The notes below the pieces were generated by a model. It ran no database searches. It was given only the letters and a program-made list of their open reading frames with translations, and was not told the origin of the DNA. DNA of 64,000 nt from Onchocerca volvulus (taxonomy: Eukaryota; Nematoda; Chromadorea; Rhabditida; Onchocercidae), in NCBI GenBank assembly GCA_000499405.2, contig HG738139.1, positions 3,390,976-3,454,975 on the forward strand, given 5' to 3'. How positions within the stretch are numbered: the first letter of the stretch is position 1; every line of letters starts with the position of its first letter. A program made the translations under genes and the position numbers. Shown in pieces: positions 13,201 through 27,162 of this stretch.

Positions 13201-16200
13201 ATCTGATGGGGACAATATTTGACAAATTAATGTTCAATTCAATTAAATATTGATAATGCTTGAATTTGAATTTTATTTCTCGAAATTTTTCGAATAAAAT
13301 TTAATCGAATAATAAATGTCCGAAAGATTGTTCGATGACTATTTAGGCTATTTGATGATGATGAGTTGATGAGTGTTGATGGTAATGACCCATTAGTGCA
13401 ATCAATTTCCTGTTTACATACCTGCCCTAGGAAAACAGGTGTTGTCTGTTTGTCCTGTTTACAAGAATTTTTACCTCATTTATTATTATACTCAATTTTC
13501 TTTATCCGCTTATATCTATCATTCGCATATCATTCCATTCATTCGTTTTCATTTGCAGCAAAAAGTTTTTTGAAATGTTACGATTATTATTATTATTGGC
13601 CAAGAATTGTAAAAGCTTAGTAATAAAAATGATATGATTAAAGCTTAGCATAGTTTTGAAGCCTAGGCTGCTATTATAGAATTAAGCTAGTTAGTTGAGT
13701 TTGTTAGAATGAAGGCCTAGTTTTGCATTGTTAGTGCTTAGCTATTGGTTATTAAGCTAAGAGTTGAAAGCTTAGCTTGGATTTTATGCAATTCGTTTAG
13801 GCTGGCTAATTGAGCTTGATTTTTGTTACTAAAATTTTGAATTTTGTGATAATTTTAATCAAAAAATGATTACTAATTCAATGAGTAATCAATTTCGTCG
13901 CTTTTTTTTTTTTTTTTTTTTTTTTAATTTTCACAAACGACGATAACACTTCAATAATGTCATCTAAAAATTTTCATTTTGTGAATATCGAATAAAAAAA
14001 GACGACAAATTCAATGCAAGATATGCGTCATTGTCATTTTATCAATTATTTTTATCTTTCATTTCCTTTTCTTATCCATGATTTAAGCAGTAATAAGGTT
14101 ATCCCAGCTATTTCAGTTTTAATTTGAAATTTAAATTAGTTAGTAAATAGCAATTAATTTTATCGTTATCATTTTGTCAACTATTTTATCTTTCATTTCC
14201 TTTTATTTTTCTATCACGTAGATAATGATGACGAATCATTCCGGCTATTTTGGTTTCAATTTCAAATTTAAATTAATTACTTAATAGAAATTACTTCTAT
14301 TCTGTAATTATTTTCGAGCAATTTTATTTTTAAAATTGTTTGTTACACTTAACACACAACACACATACATATGCCACCCACATACATACATATAAACTTT
14401 TGAGCAAAAAGCCTCAAAATCAATATTTTTCTTTTTTACATTTTTTCTCGAAAAAAAATGAAAGAAAAATTGAAATGTGAAATTTAAAGATGAAATTGGA
14501 TGCATTATTGATGAGCTTTTATGTTGTTATTATCATTATCCGAGGCAACAATCACATCATCCTGCCAGTGCTTATTTTTTGCTATCGATAAGATGATAAT
14601 TTTTATCGCAAAAATTTTTAATTGTTTCAAACAAAACTTGATCAATAATTCGAATTAATCAAATTTTTTAAATTCAAGAAATATTTCTCATTTCTTCATT
14701 ATTTATGAATCATCACAATTATATCATATTTCAAGATTTTATGTAGTCATTTCAATTTTTTATAACTTAAAATACAATTATAATTGTTTCATGTTTTTTT
14801 CTTTCAGAAGTTTTTAAATTCAAAATTTTAGATTTATTTTTTACATAATTATATATTTAATTGATTGTCAAGTATGCATTGAATTATATATTAAAAATTG
14901 ATTACTTTATTATAATATATTGTTTCATATATTTTAATTAATATATTTTAATAATTAACTAAATAAATATCATGTAACTCATCTAAGAAAAGCAAATTTG
15001 TTGTGCCAACTTGAATTGTACTAATGTGTTATCGATGAAAGAGTTTTCGCATTTAATAATTAGATAAATGAAATTAATTTTTAATTAAAAAATTTGATCC
15101 ACAATTCCAATTATTTAATCATTAATTGACAAAATTTTTTTTTCAACAAACACAGTTGGGATTTATGAGTTTCATTATCACCGAATAACGTTACATACAA
15201 TATTTATCGTACAGTGCATATTCTTCTGACAACTTTGGTAGGCTAATTTTGTTATCAGCTGTGGTTATCACTGTTATCATTACTAAACTATCATTATACA
15301 TTTGCTTTTCCCTAACAACCTCTAGGCCAATATCATTATCAACTATAAACATCATTGCGATCACTATCATCATCATTATTAGTATTATTTTATAATCATC
15401 ATCAGTTTTTGTTACTATCAATATTATCATTATCATAAGTGTAAGTATTATTATTATTAACTTAATCATTATCATATGCCATTATAATTGTTGTTTTTTG
15501 GGATTAATTTTTATCTTTTTCAAAGCTAAATTGATAAGTTTACATTTACAAATAGTAAATGTTCGAAATTTGTTTATCCAAATGCATTCATTTCTTTCCA
15601 ATGCGTTTCAACAACTATTTGCATATAAAAATTATTCGTTTCATATCGATCAGAGATCATTTTAATGTTTTATATATTTAAGCGCAAAGCGAAGAACACA
15701 AATTCTTCTCTGATCCATCAACGAAAGGAATCTTAGCACAAATTAAACTTTCCATCGGATCGATACATAAGTTCGTCTCTTTCGAATCATTTCATTTCAA
15801 AAGAAGAATGAAATATTTATATAAATTTTTAATTGCTCTCTTTTTGAAGAAAGAAATAGAATTCATAAAAGCAGAAATAAATTAAAATTCAAATTCATAC
15901 GAAATTTGTGTAATCTTTTCTTTTTTTTTTTGCTCATTTAATGCAACTTAATGAGCACTTAATAAAAACTAACTTTTATGATATAGTATGCACAACAATT
16001 AGTTGTTGAAATAATTAATTTATTTTACTATTTATTTTAGTTATTCCAATTTTTGTTTATATATTATATCAGAAAACTTAGTTTTTTTCCTACATTTAGT
16101 TTTAATTTTTCAAGTTTTTTTCCTCTTATCAATATATTTATCACTTTACAATGATATTTTCATATCATTGTCTATTAGCAAACATAGCGAAATGTGTTTA

Positions 16201-16885
16201 TTCATTTCCTTAGCAAATATCTAATTTTAAATTATTTCATTTAATTATACATCTGATATTATATTCATCGATGAAGTATCAAATATTCGCTATATCTCTT
16301 TAATGTTATTGATTAATAAATTAAAATTTTTATAGTTTATATTTCATGCGATTTTATCAATTTTTTAAAATTAATACTTTCATCGATATGCATAATGCAA
16401 AGCGAGAATTTCTAGTTTATGAATATTTTTGATTATTTATTTAATTCCATGATGAAACAGACGATACGATTTCTATCGATGCATTTGACAATTACACTTT
16501 TCTCTTTTCTCTTTCTCTGCCAAATCATTTTATTATTATTCAGTGAAATTTATTATACATGAAATCGGCAACTATAATGATTGAATGAAAATATCAAAAA
16601 GATAATAGTGAATATTTATTAGTCATAACGATTTTATGTAAATATATGTATTTTTAGGGATATGGTATAGACATGTCTAAGAATATGGAATGTATTTTAC
16701 CATATCCTCGAACAGAATACTATTTAGGAATATGGTATTATAAATATTATATGCTTAAACATGAATAATTGGGTACAAAGTTTTGAAAAAACGTGAAATA
16801 AATGATGATATTTGATTGTTAAAATTAAAGATATTAGAATTGATGGTGCAATAATGATAGTTTAATGATATTAATATTAACTATA

Positions 16886-17160
16886 TGTTGAACAGTTGAC
16901 AACAATAACAACAATAATCATTATTTGTTATCACATCATATCATGTTAGAACAATTGACAACAATAACAATGATAATCATTATTTACTATCATATCATAT
17001 CATTATCACAATTAATAATTTTGCTATTCTATAAAAATTAATATACTATAGTTAATATACTATAAATTAATATACTTAATTAATATACTATAAATTAATA
17101 TACTTAGTGAAAGATAATATTTTTCAATTGTTATTCTATAAAAATTAATATACTATATGA
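16886..17160. repeat. Direct duplication plus AT-rich tandem array
   Basis: A unit of about 58 bp containing GTTGACAACAATAACAA followed by TAATCATTATTT is present twice, from about 16886 and 16944. It is followed by several copies of TTAATATACTATAAA between about 17037 and 17160, with the phrase TTCTATAAAAATTAATATAC at both ends. Confidence 0.6.
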
Positions 17161-19691
17161 TTTGATAATCATCACAGTTTTTTTTGACTTTTTTTTTTTT
17201 TGTTAATTTCCTGATTCTTGAAGAAAACTTTCATATTTACAATTTAATATATATATATTGAGAAAATAGAACATATGGAAGTTTTGAAATATTAACGAAT
17301 ATTAATTAGTAAATGTATGAAGATGAGATGACACTTTACTTCACATTAATGAAATATACGATGAAGGATAATCAGAATCCGTCATTCGAATTTGATTCGT
17401 ACTGTTTATCAGATTAGCTTTTCTATTCTTTCCATCAATTTTCTTCTTTTCTCATTTTCTTCTCCTTTTCAGTTTGACATTTTCTGAAATTATTCTCGAA
17501 ATTATTCATTCTATAAAATTTTAACTTTAAACAATCTAAAATTCTCGAGAATTTCATCCTTATGTCCTTTATTTTGTAGTTTCAAATTCATATTTTCTCA
17601 TGCTAAACTTGTCTGATTCAAGTTATGATCATTTCTGAACTGGACATGACAACGTTTTTATAATTTCTTCAATTAAAATGAGTCGATAAAATTTGATTAT
17701 CAACTTTTTTAGATTATTTTTTCCAATGATTTTTAAAATTATGAAAAATAAAAAATTATAAAAAAAAAAAACAAACTCAAATTTTCGAAAGATTCAACAA
17801 ATAAGCAATAATAATTTGTATTAAAATATATAAATCCAATATTTCAAACAACTTGAAAGAAAGAGATGAATTAAATTGTTGAAAGTTGAAATTTCATTAT
17901 TTAAACATCAATCGAAAGTTGTTTTGAAATTAATAACTATTGAAATATTGGGTATATTTTAATACAAATTATTATTACTTATTAGTATTTTGGTTATATG
18001 TTTTTTAAAAAAATTTTTTTCAGTATTCCCCACCTCTTTTTTTAAATTTAAACTTAGTTTGGTGTATGGATTTGAAAAAATGATGAATTAGTCGGACATT
18101 TATTTTTATCCTAAAATTAACAAACAATTCATACGGTATATGTATCCAATGGAATCACTGTTTACATTTTAATTTATTATCGATTTTAACATGCGACTTA
18201 AAAAAATAATAAAAAACTAAAGTCCAAAAGGAAAATGATAAAAAATGCAGACAGCTGCTTGCTGCAGAAAAAAAAGGAAAAAATTGGGAAAAAGAGATAA
18301 AAATCAAAAATTATTGCAGAATAAAATTTCATTTGCAGGAGAAAAGTTTTCATAAAATGGTGAAATATAATTTAAATTTCATGGGGAAAAAATTTCTTGC
18401 AAAAAAAAATTTAGATTATGTGATTAAAATTATTTGTACATTCACATAATAGGTTGAAATGATTGGAAAAAGGAGAGGAAAAGAGGTTGGAAGATAAAAA
18501 TGCTTTTTCTTTCTTTTTCCTGCAATTTTGACATGAAATAATTTAAAGGAGAATGATATCATTTGAGACGAGAATTTGTCATCTTTTACACTTTCAAACC
18601 AGTTTTTGAAAGCGTGTATCATCGTATTCTTATGAATCATTTCAGTTTATTGCATTTGTTATCTTATCATTTATTATTGTATCGAAATTATCACCGAATA
18701 TTTTCTGGGAATTTGCTAATTAGTTACAGGCTATTAATGTATATTAATAAGCTTCTTAATAGAATTTAAAATTAGCTTGATTTGAATTGTAGAAAGGTTG
18801 GCAAATAAAAATTGTAAATACAAAATACAAATAAGTAAGCAAAAACAATTATAAAAATTTAGATATGAAAGAATATATATGAAAAGTTGTTCTTAATTTT
18901 TTCTATTACTTTTAATCGGTATTTTCATTTATGTTTTAATTGTAATAATAAAATTCAATTAATTGATGGAATTGATTGTAATATTTTTGTTTGAAATTTT
19001 TACCTTGCAATATATATTTTAAAAAATTTTTTTAATACAAAAAATCACTTGGAAATTTGTATTTATTTGTAGAAGCAATTTAATTGAACAATGTAATAAT
19101 TACTTGTAGTTATTTAAGTAAATAAATTCTATGTTTAAAACTATTTATTGTTTCAATTTTTAAAATGTTACTAATTTTGCTAGGCTTGTTTTCTTTATAT
19201 GGTTTTTCATTTCTTTTTTTCAACATTTCAAAATGAGTTTAAAAGTAAAACTTTTAGAAAAGGTTTTTTTTTTTTTTTTTTTTTGAAAATTCGTGTATTT
19301 CAAGAAATAATTTAAAATAAATAAGAAAATTTGCTTTATCATCCATTTTTAATTTTATTTTTCTCCAAAAGAATGAATGAAGAAGCAAGTGGATGATGGA
19401 AAGGAATTCTTGAATTCTAGTCGATAAATGAAAAAAGCCACATGGCAAAATTAATAAAATAAAATGACAAAGTCTTTTTTTTTTTCAAAATATTGATTAT
19501 CATTTAGTTTCAGTTCTTTTCATTTTATATTTATGCGCCTTTTTTTTCTTTTTAATCTCAATTTATCAATAGCAAATTCGTTTACAGATAAAATATTTTC
19601 TTTTCCCTTTTTTCTGCGTTTTTTTCCTTTTTTCTTCAATTTCATCATTCTTTTTTTCTTTTTTTTTTTTTTTTTTTTTTCAAAAACTCTT

Positions 19692-19729
<38 letters not shown>

Positions 19730-20204
19730 CAAAAACTCTCTCTGTTATTCTTACTATTTTGCAAAAATCAATTTGATCTAAAATTAAAGCCTAAGCCAAG
19801 TAAAGAAGCCATAAACGAAATGGCATGACAATTTTTTTTTTTTTCTTACCAACAAAACGCAATTTATCCATCAATTTCAAACATTTCTTAAAACAGTGTG
19901 ACATTTTTCAGTCGTTTAAAGGAATGGAAAAGGAAAGGAAAAAGAAAAAAAAGGAATTTATTTGGAGTGAATATCTTATATTCTTTGTTTCATTTTACAA
20001 TTTTTTTTTTTCTAGTTTATATCATTTACATCAGTCTATATCACTCCATATCATCTATCTCAGTCGATATCATACAGTAAATTTAAAATGGTTTGACGGA
20101 ATAAATTTATCAACAATTGAATGTTATTCGAAAATTTTACATCTTTCTTTGATAAAAAACAAAATTTTGCTTAATTTTTTTTTTCAAACTTTTAACCCAA
20201 AATT

Positions 20205-20450
20205 AACTTAATTTACATTTGCAGAATTATTAGAAGTTAATTTTTTTTCCAAAAAATTTGATTCATTTTTAACTTAAAACTAACATAATTTACATTCATA
20301 GAATTATTAAAAGTTATTTCTTTTCTCAAAAATTTTATTTATTTTCAATTAAAAATTAGCTTAATAATTTGCATTTGTAGAATCAATTAAAATTTAATTT
20401 TTTTTTCAATTTTAAATTAGCTCAATCTACATAGATTTACTAAAATCAAC
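20205..20450. repeat. Degenerate tandem array, about four units of 60-80 bp
   Basis: Each unit carries AATTAxCTTAATTTACATTTGCAGAAT or a variant, then ATTAAAAGTTAATTT and a poly-T run. Copies begin near 20205, 20278, 20357 and 20416 with decreasing similarity. It follows poly-T tracts and has no coding frame. Confidence 0.5.
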
Positions 20451-21934
20451 GTGCATTTATTCAAATCCATTTTTCATTGCTATTTAAATTTTATTTCCTG
20501 TTTCTCATTCCTTTTCTTAACATATTCTTTTTATGTACAACAAATAAAATTTGATAATTAGGCCATTAACAATCGAGACTTTCCAGTGATTTTCGGTTTG
20601 AATTTAACATCACTAATCCAAAGTTGACCTTTTTTATATCTATTTGTATTTAATTAAATTCTAATTAAACAACTAGTTCATATTGTTTCATAGATAGAAA
20701 ATTAATAACTCTCTGGGATTGAAATGAAGAAGACAGAATATTTAATTCGCAAAAATTAAGTCTGAAATCAATCCAAATTCAAATTCTATTCTGTTCTATT
20801 TTTGTGAGAAAAAGAAAGAAATTATAATTCATTCTCAAAAAAATATAATTTATTCTTGATGAATTATATTTTTTCATTGCAATTCATTCTCAAGAAAAAA
20901 AGGAACTCTGACTTAATCTCTTTCTTATCTGTAAATTTTGCCATAAAATATTTTATCTATTAATCTTCTTCAGTTTCTTTTTCTTTCTCTTATTTGATAT
21001 TAGTTATCGAATTCGCATTATTTATGTACTGTTTCTTCATTTTTTCTTATCCCATGAGATGACTGGAATATTCGTCCATTTTCAAGTTCAGAGAGAAAGC
21101 TTTATTGGCGCAAAAAGTCATAATTTACATTTTGTTCCTCTCTTCCTTAATACATACTTATTTCTTTACAATTTTTTCGCGATAATATTATTTCAGAAAA
21201 AAAGGAATTAAAATTCTTTCCTTTTTAAAAAAAAATTTCCTTCCAACAGTTGGCCGCATTTTTAATTCAATTCATACAATCAAATGCTATGATCATTTCA
21301 GTTACATTCTCCCTCTCAAATATACCTTCCTATTTTTCTTTTCTGTTAAAAATCGATTTGAAATTTATATATTCCAAAAATTTTTTTCTTCATCTTATAT
21401 TTTCAAATATGAATAAATTAAATGGAACATCGGAAGATTGCAAAAACAGATAATTTATCCGAAATTAGAAGAAATAAAGAGATAAATATTGTTTTAGTAA
21501 GTTACGACGATTTTTCTCTTTCATTTCTAAATTCATCCTTTTAAAGACTTCTAATCTGATATTAGATGACATAGAAACAAGTTCCTTAACAAGTTTCTTT
21601 CACTTAAAAATATAGAATAAATTTTAATTAAAAGTGATTTTTTTTTCTTCACTCTCCTTTTTTCTTTCTTTCTCTCTCTCTCTCCCTCCCTCATTTTCCT
21701 TTTTTTGTGTGACTAGATGGATAATTTGCATCTATTTTAATCTTTTTTTTTTTTTTTTTCTTCTCAATAGCTCAAAAGATTTCAATTAAAATTTAATCGA
21801 TAAGTTTTCTGAAGTTATCGTTAAGTGAATGGAATTATTTTTCATTCCGCCTCAGCTTATTTCTTTTAATCTGAGAATTATGGCTTTTTTTTTTTTTTTT
21901 TTTTAATATTATCTTTTCTAGACAAATCACTGTT

Positions 21935-22235
21935 AATTTTATCTTACATTTTTTAAATTGAATATAATATTTATTTTCTAATTTTTAAATTCACTATAAC
22001 ATTTATTTTCTGCTTCCTAAATAGAATATAATATCCATCTCCTACTCTTTAAATTCATTGTGATTTTTATTTTTTACTTCTTTAAATATCTGGCATCTGT
22101 TTTTTACTTTTTAAATTGAGTATGATATCCATTTTTTTACTTTTTAAATCTAATATAATGTTTGTATTTTACTTTTTAAACTCAGTACAATGCCTATTTT
22201 CTATCTTTTGAATTCAGTTAAAATATATATGTATG
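21935..22235. repeat. Degenerate tandem array, unit about 40 bp
   Basis: About seven units of the type CTTTTTAAATTxAATATAATATTTATTTTCTA follow one another. The T-rich half is best kept; the second half varies. There is no open frame. The array lies just before a slightly GC-richer non-coding patch at 22270-22460. Confidence 0.55.
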
Positions 22236-22775
22236 TATCGAATGGAATGTATCTTTTAATTCAGTTGAATTTCACTCGAGGTATAAAATAATATTGCGCT
22301 GATGCAAGTTATCCACTAAAAAATTATTCGCATATTTAATACAATATATCATCTGTGTCTTCTACTCCTAACACAATTGATCCATCAGACATGACCGAGC
22401 AATAACCTTTCGGCGGTTGTTGATAATATTCATCTCGTCAAGGTTATAGGACTTAAAAAGTCAAGATTGTTGGTTAAAAAATTAGTACATACAAATATTT
22501 CAGAGTAGTTTTGAGATAATTCAGGGTATAGCATCATGTAACTTCAGGTAAATCAATAAGTAAAATAGATAAAGTTGCTTGAGCATTAGCATATGTATGA
22601 AACCGTCCATATAGAATAAGTATACTATTGTTGATTCAGTTCTGAAGTTTTTGGGATAACTTAATCAAAAAATTTAGCTTTTGAATAATTTAAATCAAAA
22701 AGAACCTTATAATTATTTATTTATTTTCAATTAAATGCACCGGCCATGTCCCGCGTGCTAGATCTAGCTAGTCTA

Positions 22776-23305
22776 TATAAATAAAAATATCTGTTCATTT
22801 ACTTTTACTTGTCACAGGTGTAACAGATAAAAAAGAAAAAGGTAAACTTATGTAAATATATAATACTTATATAAAAACATGCGCTTACTCGATTGTAACG
22901 TTATTTCAAAAATTTCAAATCAATCAATGAAGAACTTGAAACGTTGTGTGGAAATGAGCAACGAGCATTTACATTTTTATTTACATAGATTGTTTGTCGA
23001 CTATTACCTAACAGTGAATGAATAATTGGTTGACTTCACTTTGTGTATCCGTTAATCGGTTAATCGGAACGTTTTGGCATGAAACATGTTTAGTTTTGCG
23101 ACTTTTTGGCGGTAAACATGTTTATCCTTTACGTTTTGGAGGGAAACATGTTTATCTTCATGGAGAGGTAAAAAATAGGTCATTTATGTAAAAGTACGCA
23201 TTATTCGAATGCTACGTTGTATCATAATTTGAAAGCAATTGGTGAAGAATTTGCAACGTTGTGTCAAAAGTCACAACGAACATTTACATTTTTTTTATAC
23301 AGATA
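22776..23305. repeat. Composite of dispersed repeat families A and B (A-B-A)
   Basis: Family A copies lie at about 22776-22990 (TTGTCACAGGTGTAACAG, then AACATGCGC, CAACGAGCATTTACATTTT) and 23165-23305 (ATTCGAATGCTACGTTG, AAAGCAATTGGTGAAGAATT, CAACGAACATTTACATTTT). Between them is family B: AAACATGTTT, itself a palindrome, occurs at 23082, 23114 and 23144, each preceded by a TTTTGG or TTTTGGxGG phrase. Family B recurs at 43010-43095. No transposase-like frame is present. Confidence 0.7.
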
Positions 23306-23789
23306 ACGAATTGGATTAAATATCAAGTGAAGGTTATAAAATTCAGTTTCTTGATGGGCACTTAGATTTCAGATTCGAGAATTTTTTTTAGAAAATTAGC
23401 CGAACATTTGGTGTGATATCTTTGACATATGTGAAGCTCATTGAATAATGATATAAGTTTCGCAATATTGATGATATTGTGAAGAAAGCTATGAATAATC
23501 GTATTGGTTTTGAATATCATTTTTTTTTTCCAATATTATTAATAAGAAGTATCGATGATAAAAACGGAAGAGCAGAAATTCACTGCAAAAAAATGAAACA
23601 TCAAATAATAACAGTTAAATTTCAAGATTAAATTGAAGATCAAACTTCTTGTCGAAAGAGCTACATAATAAAGATCACCAAAATTAAAGGAATAGTATGT
23701 AAAAGGCAAATTTTATTTGATAAGTACAATCGCATCTAATTATTTGAAATCTCAATTTTATGGAAGAGTTTTCCTTTTTATTCTTTCTT

Positions 23790-23826
<37 letters not shown>
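23790..23826. repeat. (CT)n microsatellite
   Basis: A run of CT dinucleotides about 35 bases long. The apparent reading frame through it is a Ser/Leu low-complexity artefact. Confidence 0.9.
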
Positions 23827-23827
<1 letters not shown>

Positions 23828-25251
23828 AAATATTGGAAATTGCAAATTCATTATCAAATTTTTTTATCTTTCTTTTTTCTTCATCACAATTAAAATTTTT
23901 AAATTATTGCCATCATTTCGTATTAAAATTACAGCATTTCTTTTTTTTTTTCCCTCTCTATCTTTCTCTCTTTCAATAAATAATTAAAGTGGAAAATGAT
24001 CGATGAACACTACTTAAAAAGCTATTCAACATCCTCTGAATTTTCTTTAATCTACGTAATTTTTCTCTTATTTTTCTAATGCTTTATCCCTATGAATTTA
24101 TTCTCATTATTATAATTATTATCATCATCATTCATGTATGTAAATGACAATATTCCATCAAATGTAATAAACATCTCATCAATCTTTCTTTCTTTCAAAA
24201 AAAAATAATTTTGTTTCACGTTGTTGTTCGCTTTGAAGCATCTTTCTTTTTTCAGGTAAATCGATTTTTGTTATTTTTGCCTTCATCAATTATGAGTGCT
24301 GAGTTACTTTACCTTTGCAGGAATAAATAATGTTTATTCATTCGTTAATTCACGTTTTTCCATTTTTCCATTCACGTTTTTCCATTCATCCATTCACGTT
24401 TATTCATCTATTCAATTCATCGATTCACATTGCTTAAATAAACTTTTCTCGGAGATCAAAAATTATGTTTCATTACTGTCCTTTCTTTTACTTCCCTTTC
24501 TACTCTTAACAGAAGCAAGAGAATATTTGGTTTCAGATTGCTTTTTTTTTTAATCAGATAATTAATTGATCTTATCTTAATAACGTTTTTCTTACTTTTT
24601 TCAATTTATAGAGAGAAAGAGAGAGAGATACAGAGAAAGAAAAAAAAAAAATGAAGGAGATGAAAATATTTCTAACCATATCCGGAAATAAAAATTTGTC
24701 ATTTTAAAATTTCGACAAAGCTATTATACTGAGAGAAAATATTTTTAATTAAATTACAATTAAAAATGCAAAAATTGAAGAGAGAGAGATCTCTCGAGGA
24801 AGAGAGGTAGGAGGGAAAGAAAAGAACGAAAATATTACTAATAGTGAAACATGGTTGGGTGTAACAGTGAATAAGGAGACGAAAAAAAAAAGCAAATACA
24901 ATTAACATGCCAGAGTTCGCGGTTTTTTTCAATGAAATGACAACCAAATAACGGATGAATCTTCTTTTTGGACAAAATTACTTTGCAGAATTGGCCTTAT
25001 TTGAATGGGAAAAGGAAGCCAAGAAAGAGAGATCAAGGGAAATGGATGAATGAAAATGAATGATTTTCTTCTATTCTTTCTCTTTTTTTTTTTGTCACTT
25101 CCAGAAGAGAGCTGGAAAATAATAATTGGCAATAGAATAATGGAACAACGATTGAAGGATGGATGATGACGGATATATTACTGTTTCCATTTTGTCCTAT
25201 TTGTTCAAATCAAAAAAAAAATTTTTTTTTTTTTTTTTTTGTTGCTTTAAA

Positions 25252-25334
25252 TAAATAGACAGATCGATAGATAGGTGGATAGATAGATCGATCGATAAAT
25301 ATAGGGATTGAATAGATATATAGATAGATAGAAT
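25252..25334. repeat. Degenerate (GATA)n microsatellite
   Basis: GATAGATA, GATCGATC and related tetranucleotides repeat over about 80 bases after a long poly-T tract. Confidence 0.8.
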
Positions 25335-25663
25335 GATATTCGACAAATGCATCTTTTGCTTCAGTCAACATTTTATTATCAGTCATTCCCCTCTTTAGAT
25401 TTATTTTTCTTTTCTTTCTTTTTTTCTCGTTTTTTTTTTGCTTATATTTTTCATTGTAAAGATTTAACAAAGCAATGAAAATGTTAAACAATAATCAATG
25501 ATTTGGTAGCTTTTTGAACTTTTTATCATTGCCTTCTCTTCCTCTCGTTTTCTCCTTTTTAGAAAGTATATTTCATATTGATTTTATTTTTAATTTATTA
25601 CTTATTGTTATCTTTAATTTATTATTTATTGCTAGTATTATTATTATTGTTGTCTTCTTTTAT

Positions 25664-26120
25664 TTAATCAATAATCTTTTGCTGAAATACATTTTTTATC
25701 ATTTATCAACAATAATAATAATAATATAAATAATATCTGATACAAATAATGAATAATAATTACGTACCACTTATATGTCAATATTTTTCCCTTTTTGCTT
25801 AATCAATAATCTTTTATTGAAAAAAATTTTTTTATAACTATCAACAATATTTCAATAACAATGATCAGATATCTGTTGCTCGATCAGTACTTTTCTTTTT
25901 TATTTAATCAATAATTTCTTTGTTGGAATAAATTTTTATTTATTATCAATAAAAACAAGAATAACAATAACTAAATATCATTTATTTGATCAATATTCTT
26001 CAACTTGTTACTTTATAATCTTTTTATTAAAATGAATTTCCATCATTTATCACTAGTAACAATAAACAAGAACAACAATAACAATAATCAAATATCAGTT
26101 ATTTGATTGATATTTTAGGC
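25664..26120. repeat. Degenerate tandem array, four units of about 105-135 bp
   Basis: Units begin with TTAATCAATAATCTTTT or variants near 25664, 25798, 25904 and 26011. Each then has GAAATxxATTTTT, ATCAxxxATCAACAATAA, and ends in AATATCAGxTATTTGAT. Similarity is clear by eye but worn. Confidence 0.6.
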
Positions 26121-27162
26121 TTACTTTTTTCCATTAGACAGAATTACATTCATTTCTTCAACATATATGGCTATTAAAGAATCGGTTAGATTTGATATCA
26201 ATAAAAAAAAAAAAATTCAAACTAATGAGAGCAATAATGATATTGATTATTATTATTACTAACTTTTTCCAAATAGATCTCTGACCTTTATTACTTTTTA
26301 CACAGATTTATTTTTTCATTTGAATGTAGTAGTATGTATTTATAATTTTCAACAAGGTGAATATGATTGCTTTTTATCGGAGAATTAAATGATTCGATTG
26401 AATAGATTTAGTGGGATTGTTTATATTGAAAAAGTTATAGTTAAATTGAAATGATTTGAATTAAAGTTTCTCAAGTGAAGAGGTAAAAACGATAATAATA
26501 ATAATCGTAAATAATTATGGTATAAAATTTGCCAGAATGATTTATTCCTTCTCTTTTTATATAAAAATATATTTATATATAAGATTAATGACAATAATTT
26601 AATACTTAACTTTTTAATTTATTCCTTTTCCTTTTTTTTTTTTATCATTTAAATATGTATATAGTAATGATGTATCAATTATTTAGAGCAATATGTTCAT
26701 TTGGTGACATTATTTGACCTCATTTTGACATTTCCTATCCATTCATTTCCTTCTTTTATCTTTTATTTTTTCCTCTTTCTTTTTTCTTTTTTTCATTTTA
26801 TGATAAACTTTTACGAATATAATCTTTGCTGGCAAATACAAACTCATCATTTAGATGATGTATTTTGATAATGACGAAAAAAGGAAGAAAAGTATTTTAA
26901 TTTTTATTGCAGAATGTAAACAGTGTGATTGGATGAGAGATTGATGAAAATATAAATGATGATAATTGATTGATAATTATCATTGCTAAATTTTCACAAT
27001 ATTTGATCAGAAGGAAACGAGGTGAAAACGAAAAGAAACAGCATATTGAATTTGGCATGTTTCACTCGAGAGAAGCATCTATATTTGCTATTATTCGATT
27101 ATTTGTTGTTGCTGATTGAATTTTGATATAATTAATTCATTGATTAGCAAAATTCACTCATT

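Larger units (their letters stand above)
11221..27162. other. Gene-poor AT-rich stretch with many degenerate tandem arrays
   Basis: No supported gene on either strand. Open frames here are low-complexity translations of poly-T, (CT)n, (ATT)n or A-rich runs. The visible structure is repeats, listed separately: hairpins near 11606-11691, arrays near 12780, 16886, 20205, 21935 and 25664, and dispersed-repeat copies near 11486 and 22776-23305. The final 1 kb should contain the promoter of the gene starting at 27163. Confidence 0.6.

Noticed and set aside
15191..15475. 94-codon minus-strand frame (Ile/Met/Asp-rich)
   Set aside because: Translation of degenerate (ATTATC)n repeats.
19520..19781. 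Overlapping open frames on both strands (poly-Lys / poly-Phe)
   Set aside because: Pure translation of poly-T tracts; no splice signals, no complexity.
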